Below are positions 16,976-25,739 of a stretch of 64,000 nucleotides of DNA, piece by piece (within the stretch, counting starts at the first letter, position 1; each line of letters starts with the position of its first letter). A program made the translations under genes and the position numbers. The stretch is from Mycobacterium paragordonae (lineage in GTDB: Bacteria; Actinomycetota; Actinomycetes; Mycobacteriales; Mycobacteriaceae): positions 4,898,001 to 4,962,000 of the forward strand of contig NZ_CP025546.1 of the NCBI RefSeq assembly GCF_003614435.1, in the 5' to 3' direction. The notes beneath the pieces were generated by a model that was not told the DNA's origin, did not search any database, and saw nothing but the letters and a program-made list of their open reading frames with translations.

Positions 16976-18126
16976 CAATCGGCCGCTCGCAGCGCCATGT
17001 CGTCTCGGACCTCACGCAGGAACCGCTCGGAGATGGCCTGCACACGGCGGGAGAAGACGTGGCTGACGTGGCCGCCGCCATACCAGTGCAATTGACCGCC
17101 CCACTTCTCCTGCAGGACCAGGGCCGGCTCGAGCATCGCCATCCTGTCGTGGCGCGCGGCGACGATCAGCCGACGGTGCGGCGGTGGTGCCGGGTCGGCC
17201 ATCAGCGGGTCGATCACGGTGGTGAGTTGGGAGACCACTTCCGACTGCAGCAGCCGCCGGTATTCGCGGTGCGCCGATCCTGAGCGCCCGAGGTGTCGCG
17301 CGATCATCGCGTTAAGTCCCAGGATCGGCGTGTACAGCGCCACCGCGTCAACCTCCCGCTCGAGGTGCGATACCAGCGCGGACACCGGGCTGCCCATCGA
17401 AACCCCGGCCACCACAACGGTGCTCGCCTGCCGCTGGGCCCAGCGCACCACCGCCCGGATCTCCGACACCGACCGCATCATGCCGGCGACGTTGCCCAGC
17501 GGATCCATGTCCGGATAGGTCGGCCAATAGCCCCGGCGGCTTCCGTGGCCGGGCTGGATCGGCATCGCGACGTTGAACCCCAGCTCCCGGTAAATCCGGT
17601 CGATGCGCGACATCAGCATGTCTTCGGCGCCACCCTGGCCGGCACCGTGAATCCAGATCAGCCACGGCCGCTGGCCATTCGGACCGGGTGAGCGGTGGCG
17701 GCACAGGTGTACCGCGGCCCGCGACGGACCGCCGAATCCTTCGTCGACCAACGTCTGCGGCAGCGCAGGATCGTGCTCGAAGGACATCCGCTCGTAGTGC
17801 AGCCCGGCGATCCGATGGCGCTTGATGGCCCGCACCCGCAGCGGAGCCGGGTCGGCGTGCGCGCCGTCGATGCCCAGCGCCGCCAACTCCTGCGCCGCCG
17901 GGGCGCAGGCCTCCAGCGATCGGACGTTGCGCGGCCCGCTGCCCCCGAGCACCGAAAAACCGGTCAGCACAAGCTCATCGAGAAAGACTTCGCCGAACTG
18001 ACGCACCCCCCGCGGGGCCGTAGGGCCCGATCGGGTCGACTCGTTGAATCCGGCCACCGTCCTGGGCAGCACCATGCCCAATTCCCGGCCGATACCGAGT
18101 CCACGCTGTGCCCACGACATGACCAA
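16975..18126 (-). CDS. Alpha/beta hydrolase (383 aa)
   Basis: The nucleophile elbow is GVSMGS (Ser in VVVAGVSMGSPVSAL), preceded by IHGAGQGGAED, a likely oxyanion region. A C-terminal GGHVSH supplies a possible catalytic His, and LIVAARHDRM fits the Asp region. It is longer than most esterases, with an N-terminal extension of about 110 residues. It starts four bases after the Baeyer-Villiger-type gene. An esterase that opens the ester or lactone product is an attractive but unproven role. Confidence 0.85.
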   Translation of the reverse strand: MVMSWAQRGLGIGRELGMVLPRTVAGFNESTRSGPTAPRGVRQFGEVFLDELVLTGFSVLGGSGPRNVRSLEACAPAAQELAALGIDGAHADPAPLRVRAIKRHRIAGLHYERMSFEHDPALPQTLVDEGFGGPSRAAVHLCRHRSPGPNGQRPWLIWIHGAGQGGAEDMLMSRIDRIYRELGFNVAMPIQPGHGSRRGYWPTYPDMDPLGNVAGMMRSVSEIRAVVRWAQRQASTVVVAGVSMGSPVSALVSHLEREVDAVALYTPILGLNAMIARHLGRSGSAHREYRRLLQSEVVSQLTTVIDPLMADPAPPPHRRLIVAARHDRMAMLEPALVLQEKWGGQLHWYGGGHVSHVFSRRVQAISERFLREVRDDMALRAAD

Positions 18127-18130
18127 TCAC

Positions 18131-19771
18131 CTACCTCAGCTTGAAACCGGTGTAGCCGGTCGCCGCGATTTCTTCACAGCGCCGGCGGTATTCGGGAATT
18201 CCGCCGGTATAGCCCATGTACATCCGCTTCTTGCCGGGCACGTTGCCGCCGTTGTACCAGGAGTTGCAGGACGGGTGAACAAGCACCGTCGGCGCCACCA
18301 GCGCCGTGGTGTGCTCGACCCAATCCTGTTGCGCGCTCTCCAGCGCCTCGATGGTGCGGATGCCGTTGGCGCGCAGATATGCGATGCAGTCGCCGATCCA
18401 CTCGACATGCTGCTCCAGCGCCGCAACGAAGTTCGTCGCCGCGCTCGGACTGCCGGGACCTTGGATGGTGAACAGGTTCGGGAACCCGGCAACCGCCAGG
18501 CCGAGGTAGGACAACGGGCCCGCGTCCGCCCAGAACCGGCCCAGCTCCATACCGTCGCGCCCGCGGATGTTGATGCGGCTCAGCGCCCCGGTCATGGCGT
18601 CGAACCCGGTGGCGTAGATCAGCACGTCGAGTTCGTACTCGCGGCCTCCGGCGCGGATCCCGGCCGGGGTCACCGCGTCGATCGGATTCGCGCGCAGATC
18701 GACGAGGGTCACGTTGTCTCGGTTGAACGTTTCGTAGTAGCCCTGGTCGATGATGGGCCGCTTGCAGGCGAAGGGGTGCGTGGGCACCAGCGCGGCGGCG
18801 GTCTGCGGGTCCCGCACGATGCGGGCCACTGCCTCGCCGTACAGTTCGGCGGCCATCCGGTTGGCGTCGATGTCGAAGAAGACGTCACTCCAGTTCAGCG
18901 CGCCCAGCACGCCCTTTTCGTCGACGGCACGGAGTTGCTCCGCTCGGGTGGCGGCTTTCACGGGCGGACTGCCCAGCATCTCGAGCAGCACAGAGAACGC
19001 GCTCAGCCGGGCCGCCCCGATCGGGTGGGCGCGCTGCGCCGCCCGGATCTCGCCGTACCGGGCCTTCATCGCATCCAGTTCACCGGGCTCGAACCGGTGC
19101 ACCCGCCAAGGCAGCGTGTAGGGCGCCGAACGCTGAAAGACGAACAGCTGCTCCACTTCTCGCGCTATGACGGGGATGAGTTGCACGCCGGTCGACCCGG
19201 TACCGACCACCCCGACCCGCCGGCCGGCCAGATCCACGCCTTCACGCGGCCAGCGGCTGGTGTACAGGGACATTCCGCCGAATGACGTCATGCCGGGTAT
19301 GTCCGGCTCCAGGGGTACGGACAGGATCCCGGTCGCCGCGACGACGAACGCAGCGGTGATCGTTTCGCCCGCCTCGGTGCGCAGCTGCCAGGTTGCCGTC
19401 TGCTCGTCGAACGTCAGGGCCACGACGGTGGTGTCGAACGCGATGTCGCGACGCAGGTCGAGGCGATCGGCGACGAAGTTCAGGTAGGCCTCGATCTCGG
19501 GCTGGGCCGGCATCGACTCGGTCCACACCCAGTCCTGCTGAATCTCCTCGGAGAAGCTGTAGGAGTACTCGATGCTCTCGATGTCGCAGCGCGCACCCGG
19601 GTACCGGTTGAACAACCAAGTGCCGCCAACGTTTTCGGCCGCCTCCAACACCCGGACCCGCATACCGAGCTCGCGCAGGCGATGCAGCATGTACAGCCCG
19701 GAGAAGCCCGCGCCGATCACCACGACGTCGGCGTCGGACGGCGCCGCGGTGCCGGCAACCGCTTCAGTCAT
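18131..19771 (-). CDS. Flavin monooxygenase, Baeyer-Villiger-type, with altered fingerprint (546 aa)
   Basis: The FAD motif GAGFSG is at 20-25 and a second Rossmann motif GTGSTG follows near residue 190. Length and overall pattern match class B Baeyer-Villiger monooxygenases, which insert oxygen next to a ketone using NADPH. The fingerprint FxGxxxHxxxWP reads FGGMSLYTSRWP, so the conserved His is Tyr170. Activity may therefore differ from classical enzymes. It is first in an operon with an esterase-like hydrolase and shares a divergent, operator-bearing promoter with a KshA-like oxygenase. Confidence 0.88.
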   Translation of the reverse strand: MTEAVAGTAAPSDADVVVIGAGFSGLYMLHRLRELGMRVRVLEAAENVGGTWLFNRYPGARCDIESIEYSYSFSEEIQQDWVWTESMPAQPEIEAYLNFVADRLDLRRDIAFDTTVVALTFDEQTATWQLRTEAGETITAAFVVAATGILSVPLEPDIPGMTSFGGMSLYTSRWPREGVDLAGRRVGVVGTGSTGVQLIPVIAREVEQLFVFQRSAPYTLPWRVHRFEPGELDAMKARYGEIRAAQRAHPIGAARLSAFSVLLEMLGSPPVKAATRAEQLRAVDEKGVLGALNWSDVFFDIDANRMAAELYGEAVARIVRDPQTAAALVPTHPFACKRPIIDQGYYETFNRDNVTLVDLRANPIDAVTPAGIRAGGREYELDVLIYATGFDAMTGALSRINIRGRDGMELGRFWADAGPLSYLGLAVAGFPNLFTIQGPGSPSAATNFVAALEQHVEWIGDCIAYLRANGIRTIEALESAQQDWVEHTTALVAPTVLVHPSCNSWYNGGNVPGKKRMYMGYTGGIPEYRRRCEEIAATGYTGFKLR

Positions 19772-19819
19772 CTCGCTCCTCGCGACACCGGATGGGTGGT
19801 GCCGAACTGCTGAAATCTA

Positions 19820-19838
19820 TACTGTAACGAATTTAGTA
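19820..19838. promoter_or_regulatory. TACNGT-N7-ACNGTA operator, BVMO operon / KshA-like operon
   Basis: The site reads TACTGT-AACGAAT-TTAGTA. It lies 49 bp from the minus-strand monooxygenase start and 24 bp from the plus-strand oxygenase start, so one bound repressor could block both promoters. Confidence 0.7.
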
Positions 19839-19861
19839 TCAGACGGCAGGAGGTGTCCGGC

Positions 19862-20878
19862 ATGAGGGTTCCGTTCACCTGGAAGGTCACCGGCTGGTTC
19901 ATGATCGGCTGGTCGCCGGAGTTTCCGGTCGGCGAGGTCCGGCCCTTGCGCTACTTCGGCGAGGACCTGGTTGCCTACCGAGACGAGTCCGGTGAACTGC
20001 ACGTTCTGGAAGCGCACTGCAAGCATCTCGGCGCCCACATCGGCCACGGCGGCACTGTGGTCGGCGACTGCGTGCAGTGTCCGTTCCACGGCTGGCGCTG
20101 GGGGCCGGACGGCACCAACCGCTACATCCCCTACCAACCGGACCGGCCCAACAAGGCGTTGACGCTGCGGGCCTACCCGGTCACCGAGCAGTACGACTGC
20201 GTGTTCCTGTGGCACCACCCGCACGGGGAGCAGCCACACTGGACGATGCCGGACATCTTCGGCAAGTTCCCGCAATTCGAGACCGATCCGGCGGCCTACT
20301 ACCGTGCGTACCCCGAGTTCTCCCGGCGCGCCGAGCGGGAACCGGTGCACCCACAGATCGTGGCGGAGAACGCTCCGGACAGCGCCCATTTCGAGTACGT
20401 GCACCACGCCACGGTGACGCCACGGGTACTGGACTGGAAGATCGTCGACCAGGAATGGCAGTTCGTGGCCGGCTGGCCGGATGCGCGCAGCGACAACCCC
20501 GACGATCTCGCGTTACGGTTCCACAGCCACCTGTTCGGCCTCGGCGGGGCGATCAGCGTTTTCGAGGGTGCGCAGAATCATCGGCTGATCTTCACCTGCA
20601 CGCCGGTCGACGACGAGTGTTCGGATCTCTTCTACTCGATCTGGTGGCCGCGGACCCCCGGGGACAACCGCGAGGTGCCCGAGGGCAGGCTGCGTGAGCT
20701 GATCGAAAAGCAGTTCCTGTCCACCGTCTTCGACGATCTGGAGATCTGGCGCTACCAGAAGTACGTGGAGCATCCGGCGCTTTCCAAGGCCGACGCGAAA
20801 GGGTATATGGCCCTGCGGAAGTGGGCCCAACAGTTCTACGACGTACCGGCGGCCGGCAACGTGACCGCGTCCGCATGA
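19862..20878 (+). CDS. Rieske non-heme iron oxygenase alpha subunit, KshA-like (338 aa)
   Basis: The N-terminal Rieske domain has ligands Cys53, His55, Cys73 and His76. The catalytic domain has N170-x2-D173-x2-H176-x4-H181, matching mononuclear iron ligands. The arrangement resembles KshA, the oxygenase of 3-ketosteroid 9-alpha-hydroxylase, which needs the reductase KshB; no reductase gene is seen here. ATG 19862 follows a good ribosome site (GGAGG, spacing 8). It leads an operon with a cysteine-hydrolase-like protein, thioesterase, FadD and lipocalin-like protein. A steroid or terpenoid-like substrate is inference only. Confidence 0.9.
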   Translation: MRVPFTWKVTGWFMIGWSPEFPVGEVRPLRYFGEDLVAYRDESGELHVLEAHCKHLGAHIGHGGTVVGDCVQCPFHGWRWGPDGTNRYIPYQPDRPNKALTLRAYPVTEQYDCVFLWHHPHGEQPHWTMPDIFGKFPQFETDPAAYYRAYPEFSRRAEREPVHPQIVAENAPDSAHFEYVHHATVTPRVLDWKIVDQEWQFVAGWPDARSDNPDDLALRFHSHLFGLGGAISVFEGAQNHRLIFTCTPVDDECSDLFYSIWWPRTPGDNREVPEGRLRELIEKQFLSTVFDDLEIWRYQKYVEHPALSKADAKGYMALRKWAQQFYDVPAAGNVTASA

Positions 20879-21501
20879 AGCCCGCGCTTGCTCCGCTGGT
20901 GTCGCCCGGGCACACGGCCGTCGTCACCCAGGAATGCCAGGGTGCGGTGATGGGCCCGGATGCCGGGCTGGCCCTGCTGGCGGCGGAAGCCCGGCGCGTC
21001 GCGTTACCCAATATCGTGCGCCTGCTGCCCGCCGCCCGAAAGGCCGGCGTCCACGTCGTGCACTGCCTGGTAAGGCGCCGGCCCGACGGTCTCGGTTCGA
21101 ACCACAACGCCAGGATCTTCGCCATGAGCGGCGCCGGCGTCGACATCGCACCCGGCACACCGGGTGCGGCCCTGTTGCCCGAGTTGGGCCCGGAGCCAAC
21201 GGATTTGACACTGAACCGGTGGCACGGGGTGGGGCCGATGGGCGGTACCGATCTCGACGCGGTGCTGCGCAATATGGGTGTGACCACCATCGTGGTGGTC
21301 GGCGTCTCGCTCAACATCGCGATTCCCAACCTGGTGATGGACGCGGTCAACAAGGCGTACCGGGTCGTCGTGCCGCGTGACGCCGTCGCCGGCATCCCCG
21401 CCGACTACGGCGACGCCGTCCTGACCAACACGCTGTCGCTACTCGCCACCATCACCACCACCGACCAGTTGCTCGAGGCCTGGGCTGAAGGGACACGATG
21501 A
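20875..21501 (+). CDS. Isochorismatase/cysteine-hydrolase-like protein lacking the catalytic Cys
   Basis: A 208-residue protein with the cysteine-hydrolase fold pattern: AVVTQECQG, NRWHGVG, VVVGVSLNIAIPN and YRVVVPRDAVAG. In active members the motif around residue 149 carries the nucleophilic Cys; here it is Ala149. The usual Asp (D-x-Q) is Glu20, and the Lys region reads Arg115. All three triad positions appear changed. It is probably not a normal amidohydrolase. It overlaps both neighbours by four bases and may form a complex with them. Confidence 0.82.
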   Translation: MKPALAPLVSPGHTAVVTQECQGAVMGPDAGLALLAAEARRVALPNIVRLLPAARKAGVHVVHCLVRRRPDGLGSNHNARIFAMSGAGVDIAPGTPGAALLPELGPEPTDLTLNRWHGVGPMGGTDLDAVLRNMGVTTIVVVGVSLNIAIPNLVMDAVNKAYRVVVPRDAVAGIPADYGDAVLTNTLSLLATITTTDQLLEAWAEGTR

Positions 21502-22130
21502 CACACACAGCCAGGACAGACACAGCCAGCGAAATCCGGGGCGGTTTCCCCGACGTGCGGCCACTGGACGCACCGCCCGGGCTGGAGCGCTACATCACCG
21601 CGCTGCGCCGCCTGCAGGACCTGACCGTGTCCACCAAACCGGATGCCGCGGCGTGGGATGCGGCCAGTGAGCAACTCGAAAGTGCTTGTGCCTTATTGGA
21701 AACCCATCGGGCTCCGGAGATCGAGGTGCCGGCCGGGCGCGTCCTGGAGATTCCCGGACTGGGCCATCCGCTGATGCCGCCATGGACCCTCACCGAGATG
21801 AAGTCCGACGGCGTCAGCATGCACGGACACTTCACCGCGTCCCACGTCGGCGGAAATCATGCCGTGCACGGCGGCATGATCCCGTTGTTCTACGACTGGC
21901 TGTTCGGCATGGTGGTCACCGGCGCGGACATCCGTCCCACCCGCACGGCCTACCTGCACGTCGACTATCGCAAGATCACGCCGATCGACGCGCCGCTGAC
22001 CGCCCACGGCCGCGTCGACCGAATCGAGGGCCGCAAGGTGTTCATCACCGCGAGCATGACAAGCTCCGATGGTGCGGTACTCACTGAAGCGAGCGGGCTG
22101 ATGGTCCGCCTGCTCCCCCACCAACCGTGA
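21498..22130 (+). CDS. PaaI-type hotdog thioesterase (210 aa)
   Basis: The hotdog region reads HFTASHVGGNHAVHGGMIPLFYDWLFG, with the HGG turn followed by an acidic residue, as in PaaI/4HBT thioesterases that hydrolyse acyl-CoA. It carries an extra N-terminal helical region of about 75 residues. A similar protein is encoded at 45546-46226. It probably releases CoA from dead-end or product thioesters of the pathway. It overlaps the upstream gene by four bases. Confidence 0.85.
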   Translation: MTHTARTDTASEIRGGFPDVRPLDAPPGLERYITALRRLQDLTVSTKPDAAAWDAASEQLESACALLETHRAPEIEVPAGRVLEIPGLGHPLMPPWTLTEMKSDGVSMHGHFTASHVGGNHAVHGGMIPLFYDWLFGMVVTGADIRPTRTAYLHVDYRKITPIDAPLTAHGRVDRIEGRKVFITASMTSSDGAVLTEASGLMVRLLPHQP

Positions 22131-22135
22131 TGTCG

Positions 22136-22193
22136 CGAGCAGACGCAAACTCGCACCCGTCGGGACTCCCGCGTGCGATTGTGCGACTGCTCG
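22136..22193. repeat. Dispersed 21-bp inverted repeat, copy 1
   Basis: The left arm at 22136-22156 and the right arm at 22173-22193 pair at 18 of 21 positions, with a 16-base loop. Key pieces are CGAGCAGACGCAAACTCGCAC on the left (bases up to 22156) and TGCGACTGCTCG on the right. The same structure recurs at 25492-25549. It lies between the thioesterase stop and the FadD start and may form an mRNA hairpin inside the operon. Confidence 0.6.
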
Positions 22194-22208
22194 GCAGGAA
22201 GGAACCAC

Positions 22209-23846
22209 GTGCCTGAATTCACTGTGCCGGCTGTTGCGGCGGCCGTGGCCGCCGCGATACCCGACCGCGAACTGGTGGTCCAGGGTGACAAACGCTTCAC
22301 CTACGCGCAGATTGTCGAGCGATCGAACAGGCTGGCCGCCTACCTGCACTCCCGGGGGCTGGGCTGCCACACCGAGCGCGCCGACCTGCCCGGTCATGAA
22401 GCGGGCCAGGATCTGCTCGGCCTGTACGCCTACAACGGGAACGAATTCGTCGAGGCGTTGTTCGGCAGCTTCGCGGCGCGCGTCGCTCCGTTCAACGTCA
22501 ACTACCGCTATGTCAAGAGCGAACTGCAGTACCTGTTGGCAGATTCCGGAGCGAGCGCATTGCTCTATCACGCGGCGTTCGCGCCGCGGGTGGCCGAAGT
22601 GCTGCCCGACCTGCCGAACCTGCGCGTACTTATTCAGATCGCGGATGACTCGGGCAACGACTTGGTTTACGGGGCAGTCGATTACGAGAGCATCGTGTCC
22701 AAGCCCGCCGAGCCGCCGCCGGTCCAGCACTCCCCCGACGACCTCTACGTGCTCTACACCGGCGGCACCACCGGCATGCCCAAGGGCGTGCTGTGGCGCC
22801 AGCACGACATCTTCATGACCTCGTTCGGCGGTCGCGACCTGATGACAGGGCAGTTCGTGAGTTCTGTCGAGGAAGTCGTGGCGCGGGTGACCGCCGGTCC
22901 CGGGACCAAGGTCATGGTGTTGCCGCCGCTGATCCACGGCGCCGCGCAGTGGACGGTGATGATGGCGGTGACCACCGGACAGACCATCGTCTTCCCCACG
23001 GTGGTCGACCATCTGGACGCCGAAGACGTGGTGCGCACCATCGAGCGCGAAGGCGTGGCCGTCGTGTCGGTGGTCGGCGACGCCATCGCCCGCCCGTTGG
23101 TGGCCGCGATCGAGAAGGGGATCGCCGATGTGTCGTCGTTGTTCGTGGTCGCCAACGGCGGCGCCCTGCTGACGCCGTACGTCAAGCAACGCCTGATCGA
23201 CGCCCTGCCCAACGCCATGATCGTCGACGGAGTCGGGTCCTCGGAGACCGGCGCGCAAATGCACCACATGTCGACTTCGGGCGCGGTGTCGACCGGCACC
23301 TTCAATGCCGGACCGGACACTTTCGTTGCTGCCGAGGACTTTTCGACGATCCTCACACCGGGCCACGACGGCATCGGCTGGCTCGCCCAACGCGGCTACG
23401 TCCCGTTGGGCTACAAGGGAGACGCCGCCAAGACCGCCGCGACCTTCCCGGTGATCGAGGGCGTGCGCTACGCCGTTCCCGGTGACCGCGCCCGCCACCA
23501 CGAGGGCGGGCACATCGAGTTGCTGGGACGTGACTCGGTGACCATCAACTCCGGTGGCGAGAAGATTTTCGCCGAGGAGGTCGAGACGGCTATCGCGTCG
23601 CATCCCGCGGTGGCCGACGTGGTGGTGGCCGGCCGGCCCAGCGAGCGGTGGGGCCAGGAGGTGGTCGCGGTGGTCGCAGTCGCCGAGGGCGCCAGCGTCG
23701 AGGCGGCGGAGCTGGTGGCTCACGCCGGTCAGTCCCTGGCCCGCTACAAGCTGCCCAAGGCCGTCGTGTTCCGCAGCGTGATCGAACGCAGCCCGTCGGG
23801 CAAGGCCGACTACCGATGGGCGCGCGAGCAGGCGCTGAATCCGTGA
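22209..23846 (+). CDS. Acyl-CoA synthetase, FadD type (545 aa)
   Basis: An AMP-forming ligase. The P-loop is YTGGTTGMPKGVLW (about 182-195) and the C-terminal catalytic Lys lies in SPSGKADYRWA. This C-terminus resembles FadD3/FadD17/FadD19 types used in steroid breakdown. It makes an acyl-CoA from a carboxylate, ATP and CoA. The GTG at 22209 follows GGAAGGA and gives VPEFTVPAVAAA; an earlier in-frame GTG lies inside the hairpin repeat. It overlaps the lipocalin-like gene by four bases. Confidence 0.92.
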   Translation: MPEFTVPAVAAAVAAAIPDRELVVQGDKRFTYAQIVERSNRLAAYLHSRGLGCHTERADLPGHEAGQDLLGLYAYNGNEFVEALFGSFAARVAPFNVNYRYVKSELQYLLADSGASALLYHAAFAPRVAEVLPDLPNLRVLIQIADDSGNDLVYGAVDYESIVSKPAEPPPVQHSPDDLYVLYTGGTTGMPKGVLWRQHDIFMTSFGGRDLMTGQFVSSVEEVVARVTAGPGTKVMVLPPLIHGAAQWTVMMAVTTGQTIVFPTVVDHLDAEDVVRTIEREGVAVVSVVGDAIARPLVAAIEKGIADVSSLFVVANGGALLTPYVKQRLIDALPNAMIVDGVGSSETGAQMHHMSTSGAVSTGTFNAGPDTFVAAEDFSTILTPGHDGIGWLAQRGYVPLGYKGDAAKTAATFPVIEGVRYAVPGDRARHHEGGHIELLGRDSVTINSGGEKIFAEEVETAIASHPAVADVVVAGRPSERWGQEVVAVVAVAEGASVEAAELVAHAGQSLARYKLPKAVVFRSVIERSPSGKADYRWAREQALNP

Positions 23847-24217
23847 CCCTGCGACAGGCGTTGCCCGGCGGTTGGCTGCTGGAGTCCTTCGTCTCCCGAC
23901 GTCACGACGGCCCGGTCCGCCGCCCGTTCGGTGACCAACCCTCCGGTCTCATCCTCTACACCACCGACGGCCATATGTCGGCGCAGTTGACCCCCGGCCC
24001 CGGTCGCGAATTCGTCTCCTACGGAGGACGATTCGAGATCGACGAGGCGGCGGGAACGGTCACTCACCACGTGCTGATCGCGACGATGCCGGAGTTGTTG
24101 CTAGAGCCTCAGATTCGGTCCGCGCACATCGCGGGCGACCGGTTGACGTTGTTGGCGCGGCAAACCTCCGCCGACGGCACCACGCACAGCACACTGGTCT
24201 GGCGCCGCGACCGCTAA
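23843..24217 (+). CDS. Lipocalin-like domain protein (124 aa)
   Basis: A small beta-rich protein with GGWLLESFVSR near the start and PSGLILYTTDGHMSAQL, which is the pattern of bacterial lipocalin-like domains. These often bind a hydrophobic ligand. It starts at a GTG overlapping the FadD stop and ends overlapping the convergent P450 stop by four bases. As the last gene of the KshA-like operon it may bind the substrate or a product. No signal peptide is visible. Confidence 0.75.
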   Translation: MTLRQALPGGWLLESFVSRRHDGPVRRPFGDQPSGLILYTTDGHMSAQLTPGPGREFVSYGGRFEIDEAAGTVTHHVLIATMPELLLEPQIRSAHIAGDRLTLLARQTSADGTTHSTLVWRRDR

Positions 24218-25419
24218 CCCAACACCCGGACCGGCACGTTGCTCCAGCCGGCCACGTTCTGCATGTTGACCCGTTTGCAGCCGGCCCAATCGACCTCGTA
24301 GCGGGGCATGAAGTCGAGCATCCGGTCCAGCGCGATCGCGCTTTCCAGCCGCGCCAGCGCGGCGCCGAGGCAGCTGTGGATGCCGTAGCCGAGTCCGAGG
24401 TTCTGCGCTTGCGTGCGGTCGCGATCCATCTCGAACGTGTCGGGATCGCTCCACGCCAACGGATCTCGGTTGGCCGAAGCGCCCACCAGAAATACCGGTT
24501 TGCCGGTCGGGATGGTGGCACCGTGCAACGAGACCTCGCGCGTCGAGCGCCGGACGTTGTACTGCGCGGGCGCCTCGTAACGCAGCAGCTCCTCCACCGC
24601 GAGCGGGATCTTGCTGCGATCATCGAGCAGCTTCTGCCACTGGTCCGGATACTTGGCGAACACCACCGCCGCATTGCCGATCAGCTTGGTGACGGTCTCC
24701 GCGCCGGCACCGCCCAACAGCGTTGCGAATTCCGTGATTTCGACGTTGTCCAACGGACCCATTTCGCCGTTGTCGCGTTCGATCTCCGCTTCGATCAACC
24801 GGCTCAGCAGGTCGTCACCGAGATTTTCGCGCCGCCGTTTGATGAGCCGGTAGTAGTAGATGGCCATGTCGATGGCCGACTTCTGCCCGGTCTCACCCAT
24901 TTCGACCTCACCAGGCCCGCGGTGTAAGAGGTCGTCGATCCACAACCGGATCTGCTGACGGTCTCGTTCCGGCACACCTTGCAAGGTGGTCATCACGTCT
25001 ACGGGAAATAGCGCCGAGAAATCCTGGACGAAGTCGAAGTGCGCCGGATCCACGGCGGCCAGGTACTTGTCGACCACGCGCGTCACCAGCGGCCGCAGCG
25101 CCTGGATAGCCCGTGGGGTGAAGACCTTGTTGAGCAGCCCCCGCATCCGGCGGTGGGCGGGTGGATCCATCGCGATGATCGAGCCGTGCTCGGTCACGCA
25201 GCCTTTGCGCACCTGAGCGAGATCCACCCCGTATGCCGACGAATAGGTCTCGTAGTCCTTGAACGCGGCGGCCACGTCTGCATGGCGGGTCAGCGCGTAG
25301 AAGTCGTACTGCCGGCTGTAGTAGACGGGAGCCTCGTCGCGCATCCGCCGGTACGTCTCGTAGGGACTATTGAAGAAGTCCTCGGAGAACGGATCGAAAA
25401 CCACCATGGCAGTGGTCAT
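24214..25419 (-). CDS. Cytochrome P450 (401 aa)
   Basis: The heme motif GYGIHSCLG has Cys350. The I-helix is GGAGAETVTK, with Val replacing the second Thr of the usual A-G-x-D/E-T-T, and the K-helix ExxR is EELLRYE. It is a single gene with its own promoter carrying the 19-bp operator 29 bases upstream. It is convergent with the KshA-like operon and is probably another oxygenase of the same pathway. Confidence 0.93.
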   Translation of the reverse strand: MTTAMVVFDPFSEDFFNSPYETYRRMRDEAPVYYSRQYDFYALTRHADVAAAFKDYETYSSAYGVDLAQVRKGCVTEHGSIIAMDPPAHRRMRGLLNKVFTPRAIQALRPLVTRVVDKYLAAVDPAHFDFVQDFSALFPVDVMTTLQGVPERDRQQIRLWIDDLLHRGPGEVEMGETGQKSAIDMAIYYYRLIKRRRENLGDDLLSRLIEAEIERDNGEMGPLDNVEITEFATLLGGAGAETVTKLIGNAAVVFAKYPDQWQKLLDDRSKIPLAVEELLRYEAPAQYNVRRSTREVSLHGATIPTGKPVFLVGASANRDPLAWSDPDTFEMDRDRTQAQNLGLGYGIHSCLGAALARLESAIALDRMLDFMPRYEVDWAGCKRVNMQNVAGWSNVPVRVLG

Positions 25420-25447
25420 TAACTCGTCATCTCCCGCCTGGCCCGGT

Positions 25448-25466
25448 TACGGTAATCATTACAGTA
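25448..25466. promoter_or_regulatory. TACNGT-N7-ACNGTA operator, P450 promoter
   Basis: The site reads TACGGT-AATCATT-ACAGTA, a near-ideal match 29 bp upstream of the P450 start. Confidence 0.7.
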
Positions 25467-25491
25467 ATACAGACAAGTGCCGGTCGGAAGC

Positions 25492-25549
25492 CGACCAGAC
25501 ACAAACTCGCACCGAAATGGGCGCTGGAGTGCGACTTTGCGACTGCTCG
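25492..25549. repeat. Dispersed 21-bp inverted repeat, copy 2
   Basis: The left arm at 25492-25512 differs from copy 1 at two positions and the right arm at 25529-25549 ends in the same TGCGACTGCTCG. The arms are separated by 16 bases, as in copy 1. The two copies lie 3.4 kb apart in the same orientation. Confidence 0.6.
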
Positions 25550-25739
25550 GCGGAAATCCGGCGGTTTACCTGCCGGAAGGGCGAGAAATTTACCCTTGTG
25601 AGTGACCTCCCGGATCACCGGACTCGCCGATCGCGGGACGGTGCGGGTGGACCAGGCGATCGCTGACGCGCTCGACGGATATCCCAATTCCAGGTGACGC
25701 AACGCGAATGCACCGATGTTCGCGGCTATCTGCAACTGC

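Larger units (their letters stand above)
25420..25739. other. Intergenic region with operator and palindromic repeat
   Basis: This 320-base gap lies upstream of the P450 and downstream of the DUF1275 gene. It holds the operator at 25448-25466 and the inverted repeat at 25492-25549. From about 25550 to 25739 I see no convincing gene; short frames there have no ribosome site or family features. Confidence 0.6.

Noticed and set aside
21693..23723. A 676-codon open frame on the minus strand
   Set aside because: It is antisense to the thioesterase and FadD genes, has no family features and an Arg/His-rich composition typical of shadow frames in GC-rich DNA.
25550..25739. Short frames between the palindromic repeat and the DUF1275 stop
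   Set aside because: No ribosome site, no recognisable protein pattern, and codon use unlike the neighbours.
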